Shown here: one piece after another, positions 22,638 through 31,647 of the stretch
Layout of the letters: each line of letters begins with the position of its first letter
Numbering within the stretch: the stretch's first letter is position 1
Position numbers and translations under genes: made by a program
Notes under the pieces: model-generated
Seen by the model: the letters and a program-made list of their open reading frames with translations, nothing else
Told to the model about the DNA's origin: nothing
Databases searched by the model: none
NCBI RefSeq assembly: GCF_009834515.1
Contig: NZ_CP019426.1
Span: 5,773,001 to 5,837,000, forward strand
Source: Pseudomonas sp. R84
GTDB taxonomy: Bacteria > Pseudomonadota > Gammaproteobacteria > Pseudomonadales > Pseudomonadaceae
Direction of reading: 5' to 3'
Length of the DNA: 64,000 bases

Positions 22638-25600
22638 TGAGCCAACTTGCCGAAATCAAAACCGGACTGAACATCCTTATCCAAATTCGCTATCTGCGCT
22701 GTTAGTTTTAGAGTTTTATCTGACTTCTTGGTAGTGGGCGTTCCAGGTACACCTTCAACTAACTCTTCTTCATATCGCTCGTGATTAAGCTTTAAAAGAC
22801 GACGCAATATCTCTAAACGAGCCGACTCGGAAATCGTAAACCGAGTTCCCAGTTTGGTTTCAAGAAAATCATGATCAAGCGCTAAGTCATCCCATCCATA
22901 CGCAGATGCGACAGCCTCATCCATCTGGGCTTGAAGCAGTCTAAATCTAACGCAATCAACAGAAGTAATTTCAGGATTGTGAAGTCGGTTATATACTGAT
23001 GTTAGACCCTCACGAAATTGAGTCATGACTTCCTTTCTATGCTCGTAATAAACTTTTCCTATCTGTTCAAGTCTGTCGGTCGTATCGCAAAAAGGAAACG
23101 TCGCAAATGCATCTTTATTTGAGTAACTCAATCGAGTTTCCAAGGTAGAGCTATTTCTTCTAACCCAACACTCATGCAGGCTTGATTGCAAAATACTGAA
23201 ATACGCGTAGTCCTGAAATTTAAAAACCTTCAGCTTCTGTGAAATAACAGCATCAGGCTGAACAAAATCCAGGGCGAGATATTTTGCAACCCCTGAACAA
23301 ACTAAAATATTTTTTCCTTTATCTAACTGCCTGAAAAATGCCTCTCTTCTATCCCAAAATATCCAATATCTATGCTCGTGGATTTGTCCCTTTAATCCCT
23401 CCCTATAAGGCTTGACCTCTCGGGTAACTATGTCAAATAAATCCGGAAACTCTTCGGCTTTGAATTTATCAAAATCTCCGAAATCTATTACATACCTAAC
23501 CTTCCTTTGGGATGGATCATTCGTAACATCTTCTCCACCCAAATAAATCCGCAGAATAGTCTTATTTTTTGGATCACGATTAATCAGTTCGGCATACGCT
23601 TTTTCATCAACTAAAAATCCGTTTCCATGTATTTTAATTCCTTCGGCAATCCCACCTTTGTTTTTCTTCAGCGAAAAAGAATTAAAGCCATGCTCATTTT
23701 CCAAGGCACTTGAAATATTTACCACTGACGAACCATCTAAGTACACGGGACCACTCCAACTTCCCTTTAGGAGACCCACAACACTAATGTGCACACCAGC
23801 CTTTCCGGGCCACGGAACGGAATTATTCGCAAAAAATATCTTGCACTTCTTCTCTATTAAATACTCTAAGCCAACCTTTCTTGTGTCACCTTGTGCAATT
23901 GTATTTGTCGCGATAAAGCAAAAGCACCCTTCATTTTTGATAATTGATTGCGCCCGTCTAAAGAAGAATGCACTTAAATCCGCCGCCCCCTTTGAATATT
24001 CATAAGAGGTTTTCAAAGCGTTTTGATATTTTTCACCAAGAACTGTACCAATACGTTTTCCGCCCAAGAACGGCGGATTACCTATAACTCCATCAAACCC
24101 ACCTCGCTCAAAGACCTCCGGAAACTCCAAAGCCCAATGGAAAGGACTCCGTGGTAGCTCGCCTGACAAAAGCTCAACCGACAGAGATCTCCTTGACTCA
24201 GCTATGGTTCCCCGTTCAGTCTTCTCGTCACCTTCAATATAGGCAGTCGCCCATATGGAAAGGTCGTCCATGGCCGCATCCAGCGTTCGTTGATTTCGAT
24301 CAGAAGCTAATAGTTCACCGATCATGGCGTCGGCAATGTGTTCGATATGTTCTAGCTTCTGCCGGGCCTCTTTATCCAACCGTTCCATATAGTAGACATC
24401 CCTAATATCCCGAATCGGAGTACCTCGGAGCTGCTTGCGAAGCGCGATTGCCTCCTTGACCGCTTCTTGAATATCAGACGCGAAGATGAATGAGGTCTTT
24501 TTTTCTTCTGGGTGAAGAGAGAATTTTGTCAGTTGATCCAACTTATGAAGTCCGAGCAAACTGTCGCCGCAACGCAGGTTGTGGTCGAGGAAGCCGAAGG
24601 GGCGTCCCTTTGCCAGCGTCACCAGCCAGATGGACAGCTTGGCGAGCTCGACAGCAAGCGGGTTCAGATCGACGCCGTACAGACAACGCTCGGCGATGAG
24701 GCGACGCGCGACCACTGAGCGTGCTTCGCTGTCGCGGGGCAGAGGTTCCTTGATCACTCCTTCGTCTAGAACCTCGCCATCCACACTCACGGTTTTTCCT
24801 GTAGCCTCAATCTGTGACCAAGCCTCGACGAGGCGATCAGAGAGCCAACGGCAGGCTTGCACCAGGAATGCGCCCGAGCCCATGGCCGGGTCGCAGATCT
24901 TGAGGTCAAGCAGTTCGGCGGGCGAAATAAGCACCCATTGCTCGCGCGGTGTTCCCTCTGCTGGACCAACATAAGCCACCGGCGTGAGAGTCTCGGCAAC
25001 GATTGTTTCGGTCAGCGACTTCGGGGTGTAGTGGGTGCCGGTTTCGCGTCGATCAGAACCCGTGGTGACAATAAAGGCACCTTTTGCATACACCAATGGG
25101 TAGCCCCATGGGTCGGCTCGCAACAAATTAGCGATCGGCAATAGACGATCACGCAGCGCCTCGTCGCCATGACAGGCCGTGAGCAGATGATTGGTCAGAG
25201 CGGCATCCACAACACCCGCCAAATCTTTGCGGATAGCACTTTCACTTCGCTTCAGCTCATCCGAACTCGCCAGTTGGCGAGTGAATTCATCCTCATCACG
25301 CCCTCGTAAAGCTTCCAGTTCACTCAAGGCATGAATAGTTTTTTTTGCGCCCTTGCCGCCGACCAGTTCTACCGTCACTGCATCTGTGCGTTTAACCGTA
25401 CGCTCGAGCAAGCCTTCATAGACGTAGCCGATCTGCTCTACATCGAGCGCACGGTAAGACAGGGTACGGCCTTGGTATTGCTGAATTGCCTCCAGTAAGA
25501 GCAGCACGGTGCGATTGTCGATCGGCAAGGGTCGGGCATCATCCGTGCGCCAGTTTGAACCCATTGAACGGCCTTCGAGAAAGGGAAAACGATCCGGATC

Positions 25601-26683
25601 GAACAACGAGCCGCCCAGCGCCGGTAAACGCAAAGCCTCATGCTCAATGCCGCCATACACGGCACGGAAAGTCGCCAGCAAACGCGCCCAAGCGTCATGC
25701 CGACGCTCCAGCACCTCGTCCGACTCTTTGCGTAGCTGCATACGTAAGGTGGAGATGGCGTAGTTAGCCTCATAAGCTGCATCGCCCATCAGCAGCAGCC
25801 CGCGCTCCTCAGCCGACAACAAAAAGACCAGCCGCATCATGATGGTCAGGCCGGCTTCGTACAGCTGGGCAGGCGCCACATCCTGCAGCAACGTCCGACC
25901 GCTATTCAGGTCTTCTTTGTCGAGCGACTGGATAAGCACTTCGACAGCGCGACGTACCTGCTCACCCAATGCATCGGTGACCTCTTCCTGGTGTTGTAGA
26001 GATTCATCGAAAAGTGCAGGCAGCTGCTCACTAGCATCCACGAAAAAACGGCGAATACCTAACAGCGTGAGGAAGGCCTGGAGAGTTAATGGCTCTTGCC
26101 CCCACAAACGCGCATACCAACTAGCGTAGGTCACGACCGAGCCGACAGGCGCATCAATCAGCAGCCAACGTTCGCCATTGGTAATCAAACCCAAACGACA
26201 GCCAGTAGTACGACAGAGTTGTACCACCCGCTCGGCAGGAGTGGCCACCCAACCTTGCTGGCTGATGGCTGCATCCAAGTCGGTATCCGCTGGGTAGGTC
26301 TGGATTAGCAGCAGTGCTTTATCACCATTGACCAGCGCGTAATCCGGGCTTAGCGTGACACCATGTTCTGGCAGCGCGATGTGCAAGGTCGCCGGTATAG
26401 CCTCACCTAGCTTGAGCAACTCGCCCGAATCTTTCTCATCATATTCAAGGCCACGTGCCAGCACTTCGCGAATCCAGGCACGGTGTAATTCTTCGAGTTG
26501 CGGGTCGTCATTATCACGCGCCTCGCACCACTCATCGTAGGCCTGACGGAGGTACTTGCGTACGCGGCCATCGACAGCCTCCAGACCTTGTGGAAAGGCT
26601 TTTTTTAATACAGGTACAGCGAGGAACGGGCCTGAAATCTCGATCAGCGAAAGCCATTCGTCGTGGTTGTTGTCCTGGCTCAT
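22634..26683 (-). CDS. drmMI: DISARM DrmMI, adenine-N6 DNA methyltransferase
   Basis: A 1349-residue Eco57I/PglX-like class I methyltransferase, the DrmMI type of DISARM class 1, expected to mark host DNA with N6-methyladenine. Motif I DPAMGSGAF lies near residue 600, GVDLNPLAVELAKLSIWL near 670 and the catalytic NPPF near 868. The first 400 residues are a helical/nuclease-like N-terminal region. The C-terminal third (about 22,680-24,130) should contain the target-recognition region and is strikingly AT-rich compared with the rest, suggesting replacement by recombination. The start overlaps the drmD stop codon (ATGA) and its stop overlaps the 97-aa gene. An A8 run lies near 25,339. Confidence 0.9.
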   Translation of the reverse strand: MSQDNNHDEWLSLIEISGPFLAVPVLKKAFPQGLEAVDGRVRKYLRQAYDEWCEARDNDDPQLEELHRAWIREVLARGLEYDEKDSGELLKLGEAIPATLHIALPEHGVTLSPDYALVNGDKALLLIQTYPADTDLDAAISQQGWVATPAERVVQLCRTTGCRLGLITNGERWLLIDAPVGSVVTYASWYARLWGQEPLTLQAFLTLLGIRRFFVDASEQLPALFDESLQHQEEVTDALGEQVRRAVEVLIQSLDKEDLNSGRTLLQDVAPAQLYEAGLTIMMRLVFLLSAEERGLLLMGDAAYEANYAISTLRMQLRKESDEVLERRHDAWARLLATFRAVYGGIEHEALRLPALGGSLFDPDRFPFLEGRSMGSNWRTDDARPLPIDNRTVLLLLEAIQQYQGRTLSYRALDVEQIGYVYEGLLERTVKRTDAVTVELVGGKGAKKTIHALSELEALRGRDEDEFTRQLASSDELKRSESAIRKDLAGVVDAALTNHLLTACHGDEALRDRLLPIANLLRADPWGYPLVYAKGAFIVTTGSDRRETGTHYTPKSLTETIVAETLTPVAYVGPAEGTPREQWVLISPAELLDLKICDPAMGSGAFLVQACRWLSDRLVEAWSQIEATGKTVSVDGEVLDEGVIKEPLPRDSEARSVVARRLIAERCLYGVDLNPLAVELAKLSIWLVTLAKGRPFGFLDHNLRCGDSLLGLHKLDQLTKFSLHPEEKKTSFIFASDIQEAVKEAIALRKQLRGTPIRDIRDVYYMERLDKEARQKLEHIEHIADAMIGELLASDRNQRTLDAAMDDLSIWATAYIEGDEKTERGTIAESRRSLSVELLSGELPRSPFHWALEFPEVFERGGFDGVIGNPPFLGGKRIGTVLGEKYQNALKTSYEYSKGAADLSAFFFRRAQSIIKNEGCFCFIATNTIAQGDTRKVGLEYLIEKKCKIFFANNSVPWPGKAGVHISVVGLLKGSWSGPVYLDGSSVVNISSALENEHGFNSFSLKKNKGGIAEGIKIHGNGFLVDEKAYAELINRDPKNKTILRIYLGGEDVTNDPSQRKVRYVIDFGDFDKFKAEEFPDLFDIVTREVKPYREGLKGQIHEHRYWIFWDRREAFFRQLDKGKNILVCSGVAKYLALDFVQPDAVISQKLKVFKFQDYAYFSILQSSLHECWVRRNSSTLETRLSYSNKDAFATFPFCDTTDRLEQIGKVYYEHRKEVMTQFREGLTSVYNRLHNPEITSVDCVRFRLLQAQMDEAVASAYGWDDLALDHDFLETKLGTRFTISESARLEILRRLLKLNHERYEEELVEGVPGTPTTKKSDKTLKLTAQIANLDKDVQSGFDFGKLAQ

Positions 26684-29600
26684 ACGTGGCCTTCCTGTGC
26701 AAACGATGCGGGAACGATAAAGATGACAGCGATGGGAAAGGTGCGATCCTGCGGCGCGGCATAGCGCGCTTCAATAGCGCTGATTTCTTGTTCTCGCTCA
26801 ACTGGAATGCGTGCTAGGCGCGCCTCCAGCGCTGACTTGTCACGACGCAGCTGGGTGTGCTCATCCTCACTGAACAGAGTCAATTGCTCAGGATCCTCTG
26901 CCTTGCGAAGCTCTGCACCAATCGCTCGCTCTAACTCACTCAATACGGCGCTAATGTCTTTCAGCTCTGAGTTCTTCCGGGTTTCGAGGGTGTTGCCCAG
27001 AGATTCGAGGCGGTTGCGCGAGCGCGCTTTAAGAGTTTGCTGAATAGACTCTTCGGCAGCACCGAAACGTGCTCGCAGGGTGTTGAACGCAACCGTTTCC
27101 AATCTGAACGGTTGCCCCTCATCCAGCCAAGCTTGTACACGGGCTACGCCCTCCTCTCGCTTGAAACCTTGCTCACGAAGGTAGCCACCGGCCACTGTTA
27201 GCTCTTCATGCAGGCGATGGTGGTTACCACCAGTAATGACCAATCGCGACACAACCACTACGGCAGGCGTATCAAGGCGATCGTCAGGCAGCACGCGAAC
27301 GGTTACTCGATTGAGTTTTTTGTTGTCTTCCTGCGCCCAGACCTCAGCACGTAACAAACGCAGACACATCTGCACCAAGCGATGATTGAGGTGAACCAGT
27401 ACCAGATCGTCGCGGCCCTTCGCGACTTCGTGATCGAAGGTCACGGGCCGAATCTTCCCGGTGAATGGGTGTTCTAGCCCCTCTCGGCAACGCTCCCAAG
27501 CGCCACCCAGCGGTGGTAGCTCGAATACGGCACCTGCCTCGAAGCCGGCCAATTGCAACGGTTTCAGCGCGGGTTTTTCGGCCAACGCCAAAGCAGTCTT
27601 GACCGCCATCAGGATGTGTTCTGGCGACAGGTGTAAGCCTTCTTTTGTCTCAATTAGGCGCTCATGCAGCTTGGCCACTCGAGAGTTAATTTCTTTATCC
27701 GTACGAACAAAGCGACGGGCCCGCTCAATCTTTGCCTCCGCCATGCGTGTGTCGAGGTCACGCAAAGAGCCTTCAATCAGCCCCGACATTTGCGGGGCAA
27801 TGACCGGGTTAACACTGCCCATATCTGCACGCATTGAGTCGAGCTTGCGCAGTGCACGCAGAATGTCGTCCTTATGCCCACCGACAGCTTCGCCATCTTC
27901 TTTGACATCAACCGGGTGCCAGATAAGCACCTCTTTTGCCCGCTGACCGTGACGATCAATACGACCGTTGCGTTGCTCCATGACGTTGGGGTTGTAGGGG
28001 ATTTCTAGATGGATGAGATAGTTACAGTGGTTCTGCAGGTCAATACCTTCAGAAGCCGCATCGGTCGCCAGCAAGATGCGCACTGGCGAAACATCCGGAG
28101 CTGCCTGGAAAGCCGCTTTGACCATCTCTCGGTCGTCGTGATCCATGCCGCCATGCAACTTCATTAGGCGGTCGCCACCCAAATCGTGGGTTGCCAGAAC
28201 TCGCTGTAACCAATCTAGCGTCGTGCGGTATTCGGTGAAGAGAATTACACGCTTACCGTTCCAGTCACCTTTGGTTTTTAGATAGCTGTGGATCCAGGCG
28301 AGAACGGCTTCCGCCTTAGAATCACTCTGGTGCATCGCCTGCTGCGACCACTGACGTAGCTCGTCCAACAAAACACGTTCTATGTCATTCAAGGGCCGAG
28401 AATGACGGGTCGCTTCCTCGACAGCCTCTTGCTGCGCCGTCTCGACATCAGCGTCGTTGGCGTAATCCTCTTCAGCACGCTGAATGGCCTTGAGCAAGAT
28501 GCGATCTGACAACCCGCCGCGATCCTTGCGAACTGCGCCGCTTTCCAATGTGGCAATATGTTTTGCCAAGGTCGAAGCGAATGCGGCCGGTGACGAGAAC
28601 AGGCGCTTTTTCAGCAACTGATTGATGAAGGAAACGCCCGTGACACTACCTAGCTTAGCGTCTGCAACTTCTCGACTGGCGCAGAAAGCCTGCAGTTTGT
28701 GGTGGATTTCACGCTCTTTTGCGGTGTAGTCGACGCCCAGGGCCTCAAGCTTGCGTGGGGCGTAGATCAGCTGCCCATCCTTGTCGGTGATTTCACTTTT
28801 TAGTCGGCGAATCATCACCTGAGCGAGCTGTTTCTCATCCGGCAGGATGTTGCGGGCGAAACGCTGATCATCAAGCAACTCCAGCAGCGAGGTGAAAGAC
28901 TCGGTGTAGCCGTTGTGAGGCGTCGCAGTCAGGAAAAGGTGATGCTGAAAGTGCGGCGCGATGGTGCGAATCAAGCGAGTTCGCTGACTCTCAAGCGCAT
29001 ATTGGGCACCGGCAGCCGGCGCCACGTTGTGAGCCTCATCCACGACCAATAGGTCGAACTTACGCGGATAATTAGCATTTGCCGGCAAAATATCGCGAAA
29101 TGCCCGTAATCCTTCGCCAGCTTTAGCCCAGTCCATTGAGGTGATCAGGCGTGGGAACGAGTTCCACGGATTGGCGTGAATCCCACGCTCGCGACGCATC
29201 TCTTTAATGTACGTGCTATCGACGATACGGAATTCGAGCCCGAACTTCTCCGCCATCTCAAGGCGCCACTTCTCTTGTAGCGAGGCAGGGCAAACGATCA
29301 GCACGGTGCGTGCCCGATGGCGTAGCACCATTTCCTGGATGACCAAGCCGGCCTCAATGGTCTTGCCTAAACCAACATCATCAGCGATCAGCAGATTCAC
29401 CCGCGCCATATCGATGGCCCGTACAAGCGGATCAAGCTGAAAGTCTTCCAGCGTCACACCACTACGAAAGGGCGCCTGCAAAAAGCCACGATCAGCATTA
29501 GTGGCTGCGCCCCAGCGCACGGCATCAAGGAAGGCCTCAAGCGTGTCGGAGTCATCTTGTCCCGTGATATCAGGAAGACCTGCGCGCTCAATGACGTGCG

Positions 29601-29805
29601 CCCCCGGCTCTATCTCCCAGATAACTTGTAGCTCTTCACCTAAAGCATCGTCATCGATCGAAGCTAGTGTGATGGCGTGCTGCTGCACGCTTCCCAGCTT
29701 TGATGAGTTAACCTCTGCGACAACCCATTGCCTGCGCCGCACCTCAACAAGCTGACCAGCCTCTGGGATACTTCGGTAGCTCCCCTCTTCCAATGCCGCA
29801 GTCAT
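26680..29805 (-). CDS. drmD: DISARM DrmD, SNF2-type helicase
   Basis: A 1041-residue SWI2/SNF2-family ATPase, DrmD, the class 1 DISARM hallmark and head of the operon. Walker A DDVGLGKTIEAG is near residue 145, the Walker B box VVDEAHNVAP near 255 and TATPHNG just after. The C-terminal helicase lobe has LFTEYRTTLDWLQ, ATDAASEGIDLQ and RNGRIDRHGQ (about 615). A coiled-coil-rich C-terminus (ELRKAEDPEQLTLFSEDEHTQLRRDK) follows. It probably remodels or translocates along DNA for the complex. The ribosome site is strong: AAGGAG lies six bases before ATG 29805. The promoter must lie upstream, in about 29,816-30,170, unless the small frame there is part of the operon. Confidence 0.93.
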   Translation of the reverse strand: MTAALEEGSYRSIPEAGQLVEVRRRQWVVAEVNSSKLGSVQQHAITLASIDDDALGEELQVIWEIEPGAHVIERAGLPDITGQDDSDTLEAFLDAVRWGAATNADRGFLQAPFRSGVTLEDFQLDPLVRAIDMARVNLLIADDVGLGKTIEAGLVIQEMVLRHRARTVLIVCPASLQEKWRLEMAEKFGLEFRIVDSTYIKEMRRERGIHANPWNSFPRLITSMDWAKAGEGLRAFRDILPANANYPRKFDLLVVDEAHNVAPAAGAQYALESQRTRLIRTIAPHFQHHLFLTATPHNGYTESFTSLLELLDDQRFARNILPDEKQLAQVMIRRLKSEITDKDGQLIYAPRKLEALGVDYTAKEREIHHKLQAFCASREVADAKLGSVTGVSFINQLLKKRLFSSPAAFASTLAKHIATLESGAVRKDRGGLSDRILLKAIQRAEEDYANDADVETAQQEAVEEATRHSRPLNDIERVLLDELRQWSQQAMHQSDSKAEAVLAWIHSYLKTKGDWNGKRVILFTEYRTTLDWLQRVLATHDLGGDRLMKLHGGMDHDDREMVKAAFQAAPDVSPVRILLATDAASEGIDLQNHCNYLIHLEIPYNPNVMEQRNGRIDRHGQRAKEVLIWHPVDVKEDGEAVGGHKDDILRALRKLDSMRADMGSVNPVIAPQMSGLIEGSLRDLDTRMAEAKIERARRFVRTDKEINSRVAKLHERLIETKEGLHLSPEHILMAVKTALALAEKPALKPLQLAGFEAGAVFELPPLGGAWERCREGLEHPFTGKIRPVTFDHEVAKGRDDLVLVHLNHRLVQMCLRLLRAEVWAQEDNKKLNRVTVRVLPDDRLDTPAVVVVSRLVITGGNHHRLHEELTVAGGYLREQGFKREEGVARVQAWLDEGQPFRLETVAFNTLRARFGAAEESIQQTLKARSRNRLESLGNTLETRKNSELKDISAVLSELERAIGAELRKAEDPEQLTLFSEDEHTQLRRDKSALEARLARIPVEREQEISAIEARYAAPQDRTFPIAVIFIVPASFAQEGHV

Positions 29806-29815
29806 GCACTACTCC

Positions 29816-30091
29816 TTATTCAGCGCAATGCGTACAACCTACGATTGCGTAAAACCCTAAAACCTTCGGGCAATGCGAAAGCCTGCCGGGCAGATAGGGC
29901 TGAATGATACATGGGTGACTCAACCGATTAATGCGTTTTAGTAGCATAATGATGGTAAACCCCCGTTTCGTGTAACGCGCCTCCGTGCAAAAAACACGCG
30001 CAACCGGAAAATCAGAGAATCTGGTGAAAAACGGCGGAATTGAGCCGTTGCTATCATTTTGCAGGAGAGCTATAAACTCGAAGTCAGTCAT
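29816..30091 (-). CDS. Doubtful small ORF ahead of drmD
   Basis: A 91-codon frame whose TAA stop codon abuts the drmD ribosome site (TAAGGAG), which is operon-like spacing. The product has no recognised domain and an odd composition (many Cys, Arg, Pro; GFTIIMLLKRINRLSHPC), and the ATG at 30091 has no visible ribosome site. It could equally be leader DNA containing the operon promoter. Confidence 0.25.
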   Translation of the reverse strand: MTDFEFIALLQNDSNGSIPPFFTRFSDFPVARVFCTEARYTKRGFTIIMLLKRINRLSHPCIIQPYLPGRLSHCPKVLGFYAIVGCTHCAE

Positions 30092-30172
30092 AGGGCTAAA
30101 GCAGATTTACCCTTGAACAACTATTCAGCAGTAGCCGTTGTGCTGAGCATCGCTCTCTACGCAAGGCCCGCG

Positions 30173-30194
30173 TGGGGGGACAAATGGGGGGACA
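30173..30194 (+). repeat. Integrase arm-type site pair (right)
   Basis: Two direct copies of TGGGGGGACA (30173-30182 and 30185-30194), the same 10-mer and 2-base spacing as at 4351-4372, 60 bases inside the right att repeat. The region 30092-30253 holds no gene otherwise. Confidence 0.75.
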
Positions 30195-30253
30195 GAAACG
30201 CTAGTTTTCGCCAACTCCAATAAAATATGGCCATAATTCAAAAATAACGCCGC

Positions 30254-30273
30254 CCACAAGCCGGCTTTTTAAT
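30254..30273 (+). repeat. attR, 20-bp direct repeat
   Basis: Identical to attL at 4212-4231. The left hairpin arm is not preserved here (the flank reads GCCGC), so only attL forms a full terminator. Host sequence resumes at 30274. Confidence 0.9.
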
Positions 30274-30433
30274 GCCTGCAAAAAAACACGTTTACCTTGG
30301 CGAGCTTGACTCAACACTTGCCAACCCTAACCCCCTCAGTGCTAAATCCTGCCCAACACCCACCCCCTCTTTTTTTACCCGCATCCCCGACCCCGGCCGG
30401 ATTCCGGTATTGAGCCTCACGGGAATCCATGGA

Positions 30434-31603
30434 ATGGCCCTGCATATCCCGACCCTGCTGGTCGTTTCGGTCTTCGTCTTCTTTTTGATGGGGCTTTTGA
30501 CGCTGCACGCCTGGTATCGCGAAACCCGCGAGCCGCCACTGGCGTACCTCGGCAGCATGATGCTGCTGGGCGCCTTGGGCGTGGTATTGGTCAGTTGGCG
30601 TGATCGAGGGGTCGACTTCATTCCCATTGTGTTCGGCAATGTTGTTCTATTGCTCAGTGCAGCGCTGAACTGGACGGCCATGCGCACGCTGGTCGGGCGC
30701 AGACCGTCAGTGTCCGGCATTCTGGCGGGGGCGTTCGCCTGGCTGACCTTGTGTCTGATTCCCGCCTTCTACGAGTCGATGCCAAATCGGGTTTTAATCT
30801 ACTCCTTGCTGGCATTCGGTTACGGCGTGCTGACAACGCTAGAGCTCTGGCGCAGCCGCCACACTCTGAACGTCGCGTTTATGCCGGCGCTGGTGCTGAC
30901 CGTTTTGCACACGGTGTTCTACGCCGTTCGCAGTGCGACCGATGAAGGGCTGCCGGTGACAAAGGCGCTGCTGGGCAGTGGCGAAGGCGTGCCGTTTTTC
31001 TCGTTCATGCTGTTCGAGTCGATGCTGTATGTCATCGGTATCGCCTACATCACGCTGGCGATGGTCAAGGAGCGTGCCGAGCTCAAGCTCAAAGCGGCGG
31101 CGTTCAGCGATCCGCTGACGGGCATTGGCAATCGTCGCGCGTTCATGATGAACGCCGGGCAGTTGCTTACTGAAAGCCAGCAACACGCAGAACCGGCGGC
31201 TTTGCTGCTTTGTGACCTGGATAACTTCAAGCGTCTGAATGACACCTATGGCCATCCCGTTGGGGATCAGGCGTTGATCGCGTTCGGCCGGATCGTGGCC
31301 GAGAGCCTGCGTAAGGAAGATGTTTGCGGGCGGATTGGCGGTGAGGAGTTTGCCTGCCTGCTCAACAATTGCGATGAGCAGACTGCACTGGAAATTGCCG
31401 AACGGATCCGCCGTTCGTTCTCGCAATTGTCGATTCTTGAGCCGGGGCTGCTCAGCGTCAGCATCGGAGTTGTGACTACCCGTGAATCCGGATACGACTT
31501 GTCACGCCTGCTATCGGAAGCGGATCAGGCGCTGTACGGCGCCAAGGATCAGGGGCGTAATCGTGTACAGACTTTGCGTTCGCTGTACCTGACGCTGATG
31601 TAA
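30434..31603 (+). CDS. Membrane diguanylate cyclase (GGDEF)
   Basis: A 389-residue diguanylate cyclase that makes c-di-GMP from two GTP. About six to seven hydrophobic helices fill residues 1-215, a membrane sensor of unknown ligand, and a short charged helix leads to the GGDEF domain (DPLTGIGNRRAF onward). The active site reads GGEEF (302-306) and the substrate/metal stretch CDLDNFKRLNDTYGH is intact. R293-K-E-D296 is the RxxD inhibitory site at the normal spacing, so product inhibition is likely. The ATG at 30434 begins the hydrophobic segment. A frame reaching back to 30272 would start inside the att repeat and lacks family features. It is the first host gene right of the island. Confidence 0.92.
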   Translation: MALHIPTLLVVSVFVFFLMGLLTLHAWYRETREPPLAYLGSMMLLGALGVVLVSWRDRGVDFIPIVFGNVVLLLSAALNWTAMRTLVGRRPSVSGILAGAFAWLTLCLIPAFYESMPNRVLIYSLLAFGYGVLTTLELWRSRHTLNVAFMPALVLTVLHTVFYAVRSATDEGLPVTKALLGSGEGVPFFSFMLFESMLYVIGIAYITLAMVKERAELKLKAAAFSDPLTGIGNRRAFMMNAGQLLTESQQHAEPAALLLCDLDNFKRLNDTYGHPVGDQALIAFGRIVAESLRKEDVCGRIGGEEFACLLNNCDEQTALEIAERIRRSFSQLSILEPGLLSVSIGVVTTRESGYDLSRLLSEADQALYGAKDQGRNRVQTLRSLYLTLM

Positions 31604-31647
31604 CTCTTGAAAGCCAGCCATTTCGGCTCAAGCAAGCGTTGCGATGT

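Larger units (their letters stand above)
4212..30273. mobile_element. P4-type integrative island carrying a DISARM-like defence locus
   Basis: About 26 kb lie between two copies of a 20-bp direct repeat. Just inside the left copy is a tyrosine recombinase gene; just inside both copies are pairs of the 10-mer TGGGGGGACA. Cargo genes include YagK/YfjJ-type and AlpA-type satellite genes, DUF932 and RadC-like genes often found on islands, then a DNA methyltransferase and a ten-gene defence operon. No REP palindromes of the kind dotted through the flanking chromosome are seen inside. Parts (about 5.6-8 kb and 22.7-24.1 kb) are visibly AT-richer than the flanks. No conjugation or phage structural genes are present, so it probably relies on helper functions for transfer. 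Confidence 0.9.

Noticed and set aside
22634-26683. BREX PglX
   Set aside because: The methylase is PglX-like, but no pglZ, brxC or brxL is present and drmA, drmB, drmC and drmD surround it.
4212-30273. Complete prophage
   Set aside because: There are an integrase and satellite-type genes but no capsid, tail, terminase or lysis genes.
30272-30433. N-terminal extension of the diguanylate cyclase starting inside attR
   Set aside because: The added 54 residues are Pro/Ser-rich with no family match, and the hydrophobic sensor begins at ATG 30434.
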